A DNA stretch of 39,252 bases from an uncultured beta proteobacterium (GTDB lineage: Bacteria > Pseudomonadota > Gammaproteobacteria > Burkholderiales > SG8-41). Shown in pieces: positions 7,372 to 16,108 of the stretch. The stretch is taken from assembly GCA_903905655.1 (NCBI GenBank), contig CAIVHG010000059.1, positions 1-39,252 of the forward strand, given 5' to 3'. Under the pieces are notes generated by a model. That model worked only from the letters and a program-made list of their open reading frames with translations. It was not told where the DNA came from and ran no database searches. Each line of letters opens with the position of its first letter. The stretch's first letter is position 1. A program made the position numbers and the translations under genes.

Positions 7372-7493
7372 TCATGGCAACATCGCATTGCCGCCCTCAT
7401 CGCGATTCTCAGCGAAAGGACACATTCGGCGGATGCGTATTGCCACACAGATGGCGCTCGCTGCCGCGCACGCGGCGCTGAATAGGGTAGACG

Positions 7494-9608
7494 ATGGATC
7501 TCCAGAAGTTTTTTTCGCCACGGTCGGCGGCCTTGGTGGGCGCGACCGAAGACCTGCGTAAATTCGGCGGGCGCTGTCTGAATCGGCTGCTCAATTTCGG
7601 CTACACGGGAACGGTTTATCCCGTAAATCCCAAATACCAGGAGCTCTTCGGTCACAGTTGTTATGCGAGCGTCGGCGCGCTGCCGGAGACCCCGGATCAC
7701 GTCGGCATCGTGGTGCCGGCGGAACAAGTGCTCGGCGTCCTCGAGCAATGCGCGGCGCGCGGCGTGCCGTTCGCGACCGTCTACACCTCGGGATTTCGCG
7801 AGACCGGCACGCAGCGTGGCATCGAACTTCAGGACGCGATCACGGCGCTGGCGCGGCGCGGCCCGACTCGCATCATGGGCCCGAACTGCAATGGCTTCGT
7901 GAGCTTCGTTCACGGGTTTTGCCTGACTTCGACGGCGACGCTCGCCGGTCCGCGCAAGGCCGCGGGCAATGTTGGCATCATCGCCCAGAGCGGAGGGCTC
8001 GGGCAGATCAATGTGATGCTGCGCGCCCAGGAACTCGGGCTGGGCGTGAGCCACCAGGTGAGCTGCGGCAATCAGGCCGATCTGGATGCGCTGGACTTCG
8101 CGGAGTTCATGGTTGCCGATCCTCATACCGACGTCATCCTGATGGCGCTCGAGAGCATCACCGACGGTGGGAAGCTCGAGCGCGTTGCGCGCTATGCGGC
8201 CGAGCAGGAGAAGCCAATCGTCATGCTCAAGCTTGGACGCACCAGCGCCGGCCAGCGTCTCGCCGCTTCGCATACCGGCGCCGTCACCGGCAGCGACAGC
8301 GTGCACAGCGCAGCCTTTAAACAGTACGGCGTGATCCGCGTGAACGACTGCAGCGAGCTGAATCTCATGGCGATGCTGCTGCGGCGGCGGCGCTGGTCGC
8401 AGGGACGCCGCGCTGCTGCCGTTTCCGCCTCCGGCGGGCACGCGGTGCTGATCGCCGATCTGGGGGAACAACTGCGCATCGAGTGGCCGCATTTCGGCGT
8501 GCGTACGGAGCAACGTTTGAACGAGCTGCTGCCGGCCTTTGGTACGCCCAACAATCCGACGGATCTCACGACGGCGTCGACCGGGAATGCGGTCAAGTTC
8601 GGCGCGGCGCTGACCGCGATCGCGGAAGACGAGGCGGTCGATTTCATGATCCCGATCTTCACCGTCAACACGGAAGCCGAGATTCGCGCCGGGGTCGACA
8701 TGATCAATGCGACCAGCAAGCCCGCGGCCATGCTGTGGACGGGCCGGTGCAACAACAATCCAGAGTTCACGCCGCCGCTGCTCGCCGCCGAAGGCATTCC
8801 GGTGTTCCGCGACGCGCTGCAATGCCTCAATGTGATCAGCACCAGCATGGACTACGCGGAGTTCCTGCGTGCATCGAAGGACGCCGGCGCGCCGCAGCGG
8901 CCGCAGGGAGCCGACGCGGGCCGCGTCCGGGCTTTGCTCTCGCAGCACCACGAGCGCGTGCTCGGGGAACACGCAAGCCGCGCGCTGCTTGCCGCCTATG
9001 GATTCGACAGCATCTGCGGCGGGCTTGCCGGCAACGCGGAGGAGGCCGTGACGCTTGCCGCGTCCTGCGGCTATCCGGTGGTGCTCAAGATCGCGTCGGA
9101 CGACATTCCGCACAAGACGGAGGCCGGCGGCGTCAAGCTGGCGCTGTGCGATGTGGGCGCGGTGCGCGACGCGTACCGCGACATCATGAAAGCTGCCGTG
9201 GCATATAACGCAAAGGCGCGCATCGATGGCGTGCTGGTGCAGCCGATGGCGCCGGCGGGGATCGAATTGATACTCGGAGTCTCGCGCGATGCGACATTCG
9301 GCCCAGTGGTCGCAGTCGGACTGGGCGGCATTCACGTCGAAGTGCTGCACGACGTCGCGCACCGCATCGCGCCGATCGATGCACGGCAGGCGCTGTCCAT
9401 GCTCAAAGAACTGCGCGCATTCCCATTGCTCGAAGGCGTGCGCGGCGCTGCGCCGCGTGACATCGCGGCCGTCGTCGAAACCATCGTGCGTCTGTCGTGG
9501 TTTGCGCACGACTTGGCCGGTGAAATCGCGGAGCTGGATCTCAACCCCTTGCTGGTGCTGCAGGCGGGTCAGGGCGTGCGCATGCTCGACGGCTTGATCG
9601 TGCGCTGA
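7494..9608 (+). CDS. ADP/NDP-forming acyl-CoA synthetase (acetate--CoA ligase family)
   Basis: The 704-residue protein is a fused alpha-beta enzyme. A CoA-binding Rossmann domain occupies about residues 8-130 (SAALVGATED, YPVNPKY). Succinyl-CoA-synthetase-like domains follow to about 450, with the phospho-histidine His260 in AASHTGAVTGSD. An ATP-grasp domain covers about 480-700 (YPVVLKIASDDIPHKTEAGG and DLNPLLV near the end). Such enzymes interconvert acyl-CoA with acid plus ATP. Some family members carry an acetyltransferase domain, which is absent here. Acyl specificity cannot be read. No strong ribosome site is seen before the ATG. The nitroreductase gene follows after 80 bp. Confidence 0.9.
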   Translation: MDLQKFFSPRSAALVGATEDLRKFGGRCLNRLLNFGYTGTVYPVNPKYQELFGHSCYASVGALPETPDHVGIVVPAEQVLGVLEQCAARGVPFATVYTSGFRETGTQRGIELQDAITALARRGPTRIMGPNCNGFVSFVHGFCLTSTATLAGPRKAAGNVGIIAQSGGLGQINVMLRAQELGLGVSHQVSCGNQADLDALDFAEFMVADPHTDVILMALESITDGGKLERVARYAAEQEKPIVMLKLGRTSAGQRLAASHTGAVTGSDSVHSAAFKQYGVIRVNDCSELNLMAMLLRRRRWSQGRRAAAVSASGGHAVLIADLGEQLRIEWPHFGVRTEQRLNELLPAFGTPNNPTDLTTASTGNAVKFGAALTAIAEDEAVDFMIPIFTVNTEAEIRAGVDMINATSKPAAMLWTGRCNNNPEFTPPLLAAEGIPVFRDALQCLNVISTSMDYAEFLRASKDAGAPQRPQGADAGRVRALLSQHHERVLGEHASRALLAAYGFDSICGGLAGNAEEAVTLAASCGYPVVLKIASDDIPHKTEAGGVKLALCDVGAVRDAYRDIMKAAVAYNAKARIDGVLVQPMAPAGIELILGVSRDATFGPVVAVGLGGIHVEVLHDVAHRIAPIDARQALSMLKELRAFPLLEGVRGAAPRDIAAVVETIVRLSWFAHDLAGEIAELDLNPLLVLQAGQGVRMLDGLIVR

Positions 9609-9639
9609 ACCGCCGGTCACGCAGAGTCGATTACGGTCC

Positions 9640-9645
9640 TATAAT
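9640..9645 (+). promoter_or_regulatory. Candidate -10 element for the nitroreductase gene
   Basis: A perfect TATAAT lies about 45 bases before the ATG at 9689, in the 80-bp gap after the acyl-CoA synthetase gene. No convincing -35 is seen. The nitroreductase may therefore have its own promoter. Confidence 0.45.
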
Positions 9646-9688
9646 CGCAGGCGCTTCGCGCGCTGCGCTCTCAACAGGAAGGGCTAAG

Positions 9689-10249
9689 ATGGATGCACTG
9701 GAACTGCTGCTCAACCGGACCTCTGCGCTCAAGCTGACCGAGCCCGGCCCGAATGCGAGCGAGCTCGATCAGATATTCAGGAGCGCGCTGCGCGCGCCCG
9801 ATCACGGACGGCTGCGGCCGTGGCGCTTTGTCGTGATCCCCAGCGACAAGCGCGAGCGCTACGGCGAACTGATGAGCGAGCTGCTGCATCTACGTACGCC
9901 GGACGCCACGCCGGAGATGCTCGCAGGCGAGCGCGACAAGGCGCTGCGGGCGCCGCTCATCATCATCGCGGCGGCGCGCGTCAAAGACCACCCAAAGATA
10001 CCCGAGGTCGAGCAGGTGTTGTCGGCGGGCGCGGCGGTGCAGAACATCATGCTGACCGCGGAAGCGATCGGCTACAGGGCGATGTGGAGAACCGGCGCGC
10101 CAGCCTACGATGCCAGGGTCAAGAAAATGCTGGGACTGGACGACACCGATGTGATCGCGGGAATCGTCTACCTCGGCACCCGTGCCGGCGGCTCATCGCC
10201 GGCAGTGCGCCCGTTGCCCGCCGATTTCGTGAGTACCTGGGCGGGCTGA
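9689..10249 (+). CDS. Nitroreductase-family flavoprotein
   Basis: The 186-residue protein starts with a helix and then SALRAPDHGRLRPWRFVVIP, the FMN-binding opening of the nitroreductase fold in its short YdjA-like branch. AGAAVQNIMLTAEAIGYRAMW (about 113-133) is the dimer-interface helix, and DVIAGIVYLGT is the closing strand. Such FMN enzymes reduce nitro groups, quinones or enones with NAD(P)H. The natural substrate is unknown. AGGAAGG precedes the ATG. It is convergent with the NarK-type gene, leaving about 31 bp between stops. Confidence 0.9.
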   Translation: MDALELLLNRTSALKLTEPGPNASELDQIFRSALRAPDHGRLRPWRFVVIPSDKRERYGELMSELLHLRTPDATPEMLAGERDKALRAPLIIIAAARVKDHPKIPEVEQVLSAGAAVQNIMLTAEAIGYRAMWRTGAPAYDARVKKMLGLDDTDVIAGIVYLGTRAGGSSPAVRPLPADFVSTWAG

Positions 10250-10280
10250 GCGCGCGGCGCGGCCGCGCTTTCGGGAACGT

Positions 10281-11543
10281 TCAGGCGGGTTGCGTCGCTG
10301 CGGGTATGGGTTCGTGCCGCTGTGCCCGTTGCGGCACGATCTCGGTCCAGTACATCCACACCAGCGAGACGGCGGTGATGCCCCACAGCAGCATGAAGAT
10401 CACGGAGTTGACGCCGGTGATATCGACCAGCACGCCGAACATGATCGGCAGCAGGAAGCCGCCGAGTCCGCCGAACAGGCCGACGATTCCCGAGACCACG
10501 CCGATGTTGTCGGAGTATTCGTCGGAGATGTATTTGAAAACGGATGCCTTGCCAATCGCCCACGCGATGCCCATGATGAACATGAGCGCGGTGAACGCCC
10601 ACACGTTGAGGCCGAAGTGCAGCGTTATGTCGCCCTTGAGCGTCCTCACCACGAGGTCGGTCTGCGGATAGGACAGGAAGAACAGGCACACCCACGACAG
10701 CAGCATCACCCACCAGGTCACGGGGTGCGCGCCCCACTTGTCGGACATCCAGCCGCCGACCGCGCGCAGCAGTCCGCCGGGCAGCGAAAAGCAGGCGGCG
10801 AGCAGCGCGGCCGATTGCAGCGAGAAGCCGTACTCGGTCACGTAGTATTTGGTCATCCACAGCGAGAGCCCGACGAAGCCACCAAATACGATCGAGTAGT
10901 ACTGGCAGTACTTCCAGACGCGCGGATCTTTGAGTGCCTGAAACTGTTCTTTCACGCCCACCGCGGGAGACACGACGTGGCTCTGGTCGTGGTGCGACAG
11001 CGCCCAGAAGATCAGCGCGGTCACCAGCATGGCCACTGCGTAGACGCGCGGAACCATCGTCCAGCCATAGCCGATCACCAGCGCCGGCGCCACGAACTTG
11101 GTGACCGCAGCGCCGGAATTTCCCGCGCCGAACACGCCCATCGCCATGCCCTGCCGGCGTTTCTCGAACCAGCGCGCGACGTAGGCGATGCCGACCGAGA
11201 AGGAGCCGCCGGCGAGTCCCACGAACAATCCCAGCACCAGCAGCTGCCAGTATTCGGTCGCGTCGCCGATCAGCCAGATCGGAATGACCGTCGCCAGCAT
11301 CAGCACGAAAAACACGATGCGCCCGCCGAACTTGTCGGTCCACATGCCGAGCGGCAGGCGGATCAGCGAGCCCGTGAGCACCGGCATCGCGGCCAGCAGT
11401 CCAAACTGCGTTTCGTTGAGGTTGAGCGTTTTCTTGATCGGGATGCCGATCACGGCGAACATCATCCATACCGCGAAGCAAATGGTGAATGCGAGCGTGC
11501 TGCCCGCCAGCACCGACCATTGCTTGTTCTTTGGGTTTGCCAT
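10281..11543 (-). CDS. NarK-type nitrate/nitrite transporter (MFS)
   Basis: The 420-residue protein has about twelve membrane helices. The nitrate signature GVFGAGNSGAAVTKF sits at 136-150 in helix 5. Arg62 in GSLIRLPLG matches the substrate-binding Arg of helix 2. LGMWTDKFGGR is the MFS loop 2-3 motif. NarK-type proteins exchange or import nitrate and nitrite across the inner membrane. No nitrate reductase or regulator gene is adjacent, so its use in assimilation or respiration is undecided. No strong Shine-Dalgarno is visible before the ATG. Confidence 0.9.
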   Translation of the reverse strand: MANPKNKQWSVLAGSTLAFTICFAVWMMFAVIGIPIKKTLNLNETQFGLLAAMPVLTGSLIRLPLGMWTDKFGGRIVFFVLMLATVIPIWLIGDATEYWQLLVLGLFVGLAGGSFSVGIAYVARWFEKRRQGMAMGVFGAGNSGAAVTKFVAPALVIGYGWTMVPRVYAVAMLVTALIFWALSHHDQSHVVSPAVGVKEQFQALKDPRVWKYCQYYSIVFGGFVGLSLWMTKYYVTEYGFSLQSAALLAACFSLPGGLLRAVGGWMSDKWGAHPVTWWVMLLSWVCLFFLSYPQTDLVVRTLKGDITLHFGLNVWAFTALMFIMGIAWAIGKASVFKYISDEYSDNIGVVSGIVGLFGGLGGFLLPIMFGVLVDITGVNSVIFMLLWGITAVSLVWMYWTEIVPQRAQRHEPIPAATQPA

Positions 11544-11680
11544 CGCTGCGTCCCGTTGTTTAGACGGAATGACTGTATAGTCGCAGCGCCTGAAATTCCT
11601 TGATTTCAGTTAAGAACGCGGGGATCGCGCACGCGCAGGCGTGCGCTGGACGAATACGGACAGGCTCAGCACAGTGCGGG

Positions 11681-12823
11681 TTATTTCCCGCAGGCCTCGA
11701 TCTTCGCCCGCAGGCAGGCCAGCGCGTAGTCGATTTCAACAGCGGTATTGAAACGGCCCACCGTAATGCGTATCGAATTGCCCGCGCCGTCGCCGGCGCG
11801 GCCCAGCGCCTGCAGCACGTGGGAAGGGGCGCCGCCGGCTATGCATGCCGCCGCCTGCGACACGGCGATCTCGCTCAGTGACTCGATCACCTGCTCGGCC
11901 TTGGGCAGCAACAGGCTGATATTGAGATTGTGGGCGATGCGCTGCTCCATGTCGCCATTGACCTGGACGCCTTCGAGCGCGGCGAGCCCGTCGTACAGCC
12001 GGTCGCGCAGCGCGCGCATCCGCGGCACTTCGCTCGCCATTTCCTCACCCGCGATGCGAAAGCTGGCGCCCATGCCTACGATCTGGTGCGTGGCGAGCGT
12101 GCCTGAGCGCAGGCCCTGTTCGTGGCCTCCGCCGTGCATCTGCGCCTCGAGCGGCACCTGCGATTTGGATGACACGTAGAGCGCGCCGATGCCCTTGGGC
12201 CCATAGGTCTTGTGCGCAGTGAAGGACATGAGGTCGACCGGGGAGCGCCTGAGGTCGATCGCCACCTTGCCGGTTGCCTGCGCGGCGTCAACGTGAAAGA
12301 TGATGCCGCGGGCGCGGCAGATGCTGCCGATGGCATCGATGCCCTGGATCACGCCGATCTCGTTGTTGACCAGCATCACCGAGGCGAGCACGGTGTCGGG
12401 GCGCAGCGCCGCGGCGAATGCCTCGAGATCGAGCAGCCCGTCGGAGCGCGGCGCGAGCATCGTCGCTTGGCAGCCCTGGCGTTCAAGCTCGTGCATCGTG
12501 TCGAGCACCGCCTTGTGCTCGGTCTGCAGGGTGACGAGATGGCGGCCGCGGCTGCGGGCGGCGAGCGCCAGGCCCTTGATGGCGAGGTTATTGGACTCCG
12601 TCGCACCGGAAGTCCATATGATCTCGGCAGGCTCGGCGCCCACCAGCGCAGCGACCTCGGCACGCGCCTGTTCGACCGCGGCGCGCGCCTCGCGCCCGTA
12701 AGCATGCGAGCTGCTCGCCGGGTTGCCGAACCTTTCGCTCAGCCACGGCAGCATCTCCTGTACGACGCGCGGGTCGACGCGCGTGGTGGCCGCATTGTCG
12801 AGGTAGATCGGCGCCTTCCCCAT
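11681..12823 (-). CDS. Cysteine desulfurase (NifS/IscS family)
   Basis: The 380-residue PLP enzyme removes sulfur from cysteine as a persulfide. YLDNAATT opens the fold. TSGATESNN (71-79) and His103 hold the cofactor. HVDAAQ (177-182) and the Schiff-base Lys205 in TAHKTYGPKG follow. The catalytic cysteine is Cys327 in AAACIAGGAPSHVL. That loop is one residue shorter than the usual SACTSASLEPSYVL segment of IscS and has no SG before the SAC. The gene is not in an isc operon; the only partner is an unrecognised 80-residue protein 12 bp upstream. It may supply sulfur for tRNA thiolation or cofactors rather than general Fe-S assembly, which is inference. Confidence 0.9.
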   Translation of the reverse strand: MGKAPIYLDNAATTRVDPRVVQEMLPWLSERFGNPASSSHAYGREARAAVEQARAEVAALVGAEPAEIIWTSGATESNNLAIKGLALAARSRGRHLVTLQTEHKAVLDTMHELERQGCQATMLAPRSDGLLDLEAFAAALRPDTVLASVMLVNNEIGVIQGIDAIGSICRARGIIFHVDAAQATGKVAIDLRRSPVDLMSFTAHKTYGPKGIGALYVSSKSQVPLEAQMHGGGHEQGLRSGTLATHQIVGMGASFRIAGEEMASEVPRMRALRDRLYDGLAALEGVQVNGDMEQRIAHNLNISLLLPKAEQVIESLSEIAVSQAAACIAGGAPSHVLQALGRAGDGAGNSIRITVGRFNTAVEIDYALACLRAKIEACGK

Positions 12824-12835
12824 GGGGCGGGACGT

Positions 12836-13078
12836 CTAGTGCTTCGGGATCAGCGCGGAGAGCACGCGCTGGCGCTTTTCCTCGACGTCCTTGGCGAATC
12901 CCGGGTATTTCTGCTCGATGAACGAGGTCGCCAGGCCGACCTTGAGCAGGGCGATGGCGAAGGTGGCGGCGAGGTCATCGACCTCCGGGCTCGCCTTCGC
13001 GAGCTGCAGCGCCTCGGTGGTCTCGTCTAAAAGCTGCTGAAGCGCCGCGTGCATTTCCTGGTCGAAAAGCCCTTGCAT
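12836..13078 (-). CDS. Small helical hypothetical protein
   Basis: I do not recognise this 80-residue acidic protein. It is almost wholly helical (about residues 3-30, 35-52 and 60-76) with no signal peptide, no membrane segment and no cysteines. The ATG has GAGGA eight bases upstream, a good start. It ends 12 bp before the cysteine desulfurase, so the two almost certainly share a transcript. It might be an accessory or stabilising partner of that enzyme. It diverges from the SET-domain gene across 171 bp. Confidence 0.7.
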   Translation of the reverse strand: MQGLFDQEMHAALQQLLDETTEALQLAKASPEVDDLAATFAIALLKVGLATSFIEQKYPGFAKDVEEKRQRVLSALIPKH

Positions 13079-13249
13079 GTTTGAATCCTCGAGTGTGAAG
13101 TGCGAATTTTATCGCCTCCGACTGCGTGCCGGGAACGATTATTTGAGCGCTGCGCGCGACGGCCCCAGGCAGCGGTGCGAACGAAGGATCGCACAAATGG
13201 CGTGGATGCCGCTAAAATACGCGGCTTTGCCCAGCAAGGATCATTCGTT

Positions 13250-13774
13250 ATGCTAGCTTCAAAGAAGAAGAAACGCCCCGCAGTCGTTGCAAAGAAGAAG
13301 GGGCGCGCCCCGCTTGTTGCAAAGAAGAAGAGAAGCTCCCCGCTCGTCGTGGTGCGTAACTCCAATATCCACGGCAAAGGGGTATTTGCCAACGCATTGC
13401 TGCCCAAGGGCAGCCGCATCATCGAATACAAGGGTCGGCACATCACCGAGAAGGCGGCCGATGACAAGTACGGCGACGATGCAGGCACGCACACCTTCCT
13501 GTTCCTGATCGAAAACGAGATGGTGATCGATGCCAATTACGAGGGAAATTCCTCGCGCTGGATCAATCACAGCTGCGATCCGAACTGCGATGCGAACGAG
13601 GAAGAAGGCCGCGTCTACATCGAAGCGCTGCGCACCATAAAGCCCGGCCAGGAACTCACCTATGATTACCAGCTGATCGTCGAAGAGCGCTATACGCCGG
13701 CGCTCAAGCGGATGTATGCCTGCGGGTGCGGCTCCAAGAAGTGCCGCGGCCACATCCTGGGCCCCAAGCGCTGA
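13250..13774 (+). CDS. SET-domain lysine methyltransferase with lysine-rich repeat tail
   Basis: From the ATG at 13250 (AAGGA upstream) the protein has 174 residues. Residues 5-34 are three 10-residue repeats of about KKKxRxPLVA. A complete SET domain follows: GKGVFA (42-47) for S-adenosylmethionine, NHSCDPN (106-112), and the catalytic tyrosine region LTYDY (136-140). A post-SET zinc site is formed by Cys158, Cys160 and Cys165, likely with Cys109. All signature residues are intact, so activity is expected. SET enzymes methylate protein lysines. The tail resembles bacterial histone-H1-like basic proteins and could bind DNA or be its own substrate. Target unknown. A TAAAAT -10 lies at 13213-13218. 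Confidence 0.88.
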   Translation: MLASKKKKRPAVVAKKKGRAPLVAKKKRSSPLVVVRNSNIHGKGVFANALLPKGSRIIEYKGRHITEKAADDKYGDDAGTHTFLFLIENEMVIDANYEGNSSRWINHSCDPNCDANEEEGRVYIEALRTIKPGQELTYDYQLIVEERYTPALKRMYACGCGSKKCRGHILGPKR

Positions 13775-13791
13775 TCTTGGGTTCCTTAAAT

Positions 13792-13822
13792 CCGGGCGCG
13801 GTCCTCAGCGGACTGCGCCCGG
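13792..13822. terminator. Bidirectional terminator hairpin between SET and tctC genes
   Basis: CCGGGCGCGGTCC and GGACTGCGCCCGG pair over 13 positions, including one G-T, around a TCAGC loop. TTATT follows on the plus side, and the flank TTAAAT gives A/T-rich sequence for the minus side. It lies in the 86-bp convergent gap (13775-13860). Confidence 0.75.
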
Positions 13823-13860
13823 TTATTCCTGCTCAGCGCCTGCTGCGGCGGGCCGGCGCG

Positions 13861-14826
13861 TTATTCGGCTTTAATGCCGGTCTTCTTTACCACCTTGATC
13901 CAGGTGTCGATGTCGCTCTTGATCAGCTTGCCGAATTCCTCGGGCGTGCCGCCGGCGGCAGACACGCCTTCGCCGGCCAGCTTGTCCTGCATTTCCTTCG
14001 ACTTGAGTATCTTGTTGAGCTCGCCATTGACGCGGTCGAGGATCGGCTTGGGCAGGCCCTTGGGACCGACGATGCCGTGCCACAGGACCACATCATAGTT
14101 CTTGAGGTTGGATGACTCGATCACGGTCGGAATGTCCGGTGCCGCGTCGATGCGCTTGGCGGTGCTCACGGCGATGCCCTTCAGGCGTCCCGCCTTCATC
14201 TGCGGCATCACCGGCGCCACGCTGCCGAACAGCACCTGCACCTGGCCGCCGATGGTATCGGTAAGCGCCGGGCCGGTGCCCTTGTACGGCACGTGGATCA
14301 TTTTGATGCCGGCCATGTCGTCGAACAGTTCGGTGGCAAGCTGCGTGATGCTGCCGGCGCCGCTCGAAGCATAGGCGAGCTGCCCCGGTTTCGACTTCGC
14401 GAGCGCGATCAGATCGCGCGTCGTCTTCACCGGCAGCGCGGGATGCACGACGATCAGAAACGGGCCCTGCGAGAGCTGGATCACCGGCTGAATGTCGTTC
14501 ACCGGGTCGAACGCGAGCTTGAACAGGGCGGGGTTCACCGCATAGCTGCCCGCGATCAGCGTGAAGGTGTAGCCGTCGGGTGGCGACTTCGCGCCGAGCT
14601 CGGCGCCGAGCACGCCGCCGGCACCGGGACGGTTGTCGACGACCACCGACTGCCCCAGCACTTCGGTCAGCTTCGACGCTGCGACGCGCGCAATGAAATC
14701 GGTGCCGCCGCCGGGCGCGAACGGGGCGATGATGCGGATCAGGTGGTTCGGGTACGGTTGAGACGCTGCCGTGCCGCAGATTGCGATGCCGGCTGCCGCG
14801 ATCAGGCAGGTGACTAGGCTCTTCAT
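13861..14826 (-). CDS. Bug/TctC-family periplasmic solute-binding protein
   Basis: The ATG at 14826 is chosen because GGAGG lies five bases upstream; a longer frame adds 21 unlikely residues. The 321-residue product has a signal peptide (MKSLVTCLIAAAGIAICG, cleavage probably after TAAS). It then has the Bug signatures RIIAPFAPGGGTDFIAR, VVDNRPGAGGVLGAE and HVPYKGTGPALTD. These proteins capture carboxylates in the periplasm for tripartite tricarboxylate transporters or signalling. No tctA or tctB is present, typical of orphan Bug genes in Burkholderiales. The ligand is unknown. It follows ybdL by 83 bp. Confidence 0.92.
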   Translation of the reverse strand: MKSLVTCLIAAAGIAICGTAASQPYPNHLIRIIAPFAPGGGTDFIARVAASKLTEVLGQSVVVDNRPGAGGVLGAELGAKSPPDGYTFTLIAGSYAVNPALFKLAFDPVNDIQPVIQLSQGPFLIVVHPALPVKTTRDLIALAKSKPGQLAYASSGAGSITQLATELFDDMAGIKMIHVPYKGTGPALTDTIGGQVQVLFGSVAPVMPQMKAGRLKGIAVSTAKRIDAAPDIPTVIESSNLKNYDVVLWHGIVGPKGLPKPILDRVNGELNKILKSKEMQDKLAGEGVSAAGGTPEEFGKLIKSDIDTWIKVVKKTGIKAE

Positions 14827-14909
14827 GATGCCTCCGATCATTAACAAAAAATTAAGGTTTGTCCATCGTATCACATAGCCCGCCGTCAACAGCGGGTGGC
14901 GCTGTCATA

Positions 14910-16067
14910 TTACAGGCGGCGCAGGATTTCGGTGCCCTTGTAGAGCGTCTGCTCGGTCTTGGCGAAGCAAAAGCGCAGCACCTTGTGGCCGGGCGGCTGG
15001 TGGTAGAAGGCTGAAAGCGGGATGGCGGCCACGCCGTGCTCGCGCGTCAGCCGCATTGCGAACTCGCTGTCCGGCTCGTCGCTGATGGCTTCGTAACGCA
15101 CGCTCTGGAAGAAGGTGCCGTTGGACGGCAGCAGCGTGAAGCGTGATTCGCGCAGCCGGTCGCGGAAGTAGTCGCGCTTTTCCTGATAGAAGCGGGCGAG
15201 CCCCAGGTAGCGCTGCGGGTCCTGCATGAATTCCGCGAGCGCGTACTGCACCGGGCTCATGCAGGTGAAGACGTTGAACTGGTGAACCTTGCGAAATTCG
15301 GCCATTAGATTCGCAGGCGCCACGCAGTAGCCCATCTTCCATCCAGTGACGTGATAGCTCTTGCCGAACGAGTAGACGGCGAAGCTGCGCTGTGAGAGAT
15401 CGGGATGCCGCGTCACGCTCTCGTGGCGCGCGCCGTCGTACACCAGGTGCTCGTAGACCTCATCGCTGAGAATCACGATGGCGGTGCCGCGCGTGATGCG
15501 CGCGAGCGCATCCATGTCGGCAGCGCTGAACACGCTCGACGTCGGATTGTTGGGCGTGTTTATGATGATCATGCGCGTGCGCGGCGTGATCGCGCGCTGC
15601 ACTGCTTCCCAGTCGCACCGGTAGTCCGGAAAGCTGAGCGCGACGTAGACCGCCGTGCCGCCGTGCACCTCGATGGCGGGCACGTAGCTGTCGTACGCGG
15701 GCTCCAGCACGATCACCTCGTCGCCCGGCCGCACCAGCGCCGCGATCGCGGTGTAGATCGCATAGGTCGCGCCGGGCGTGACTGTGATCTCGGTCTCCGG
15801 ATCGTAGGCAGTGCCGCAGAGCGCGGCGATCTTCTGCGCGATGGCGTCGCGCAGTTCCGGCACCCCGGCCATTGGCGGGTACTGATTCTTGCCCGCCTTC
15901 ATGTACTTGGTCACCAGCTCCTGCAAATGCGGATCGCAGTCGAAATCCGGAAAGCCCTGCGAGAGATTGACTGCGTTGTGTTCCTGGGCGAGGCGCGACA
16001 TCACGGTGAAGATCGTGGTGCCGACGTTCGGCAGTTTGGAGGCTAAGCTGCGATTGTAGTGGGGCAT
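14910..16067 (-). CDS. ybdL: Methionine aminotransferase, YbdL type
   Basis: The 385-residue fold-type I PLP aminotransferase closely resembles E. coli YbdL through its length: KLPNVGTTIFTVMSRLAQEH, VNLSQGFPDF, NTPNNPTSSVF, ISDEVYEH-like LSDEVYEH (201-208), SFGKSYHVTGWK with Schiff-base Lys236, and GVAAIPLSAF. YbdL prefers methionine, histidine and phenylalanine with 2-oxo acid acceptors, and related enzymes act in methionine salvage or kynurenine transamination. It sits just downstream of a lipoprotein gene and msrB on the same strand, giving a possible methionine-related group. Specificity is by analogy. Confidence 0.9.
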   Translation of the reverse strand: MPHYNRSLASKLPNVGTTIFTVMSRLAQEHNAVNLSQGFPDFDCDPHLQELVTKYMKAGKNQYPPMAGVPELRDAIAQKIAALCGTAYDPETEITVTPGATYAIYTAIAALVRPGDEVIVLEPAYDSYVPAIEVHGGTAVYVALSFPDYRCDWEAVQRAITPRTRMIIINTPNNPTSSVFSAADMDALARITRGTAIVILSDEVYEHLVYDGARHESVTRHPDLSQRSFAVYSFGKSYHVTGWKMGYCVAPANLMAEFRKVHQFNVFTCMSPVQYALAEFMQDPQRYLGLARFYQEKRDYFRDRLRESRFTLLPSNGTFFQSVRYEAISDEPDSEFAMRLTREHGVAAIPLSAFYHQPPGHKVLRFCFAKTEQTLYKGTEILRRL

Positions 16068-16108
16068 GAGATTCGGTGGTGCTGCGTTTTATTTTTCATA
16101 ATGCGGCA

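Noticed and set aside
7365-9620. A 751-codon open frame on the minus strand opposite the acyl-CoA synthetase gene
   Set aside because: The plus-strand frame has clear CoA-binding, phospho-His and ATP-grasp motifs. The opposite frame is Arg/His-rich with no motif, as expected for an antisense shadow in GC-rich DNA.
10290-11603. A 437-codon plus-strand frame opposite the NarK-type gene
   Set aside because: Its composition (Arg, His, Gln-rich) is typical of a shadow, while the minus strand encodes a 12-helix transporter with the nitrate signature.
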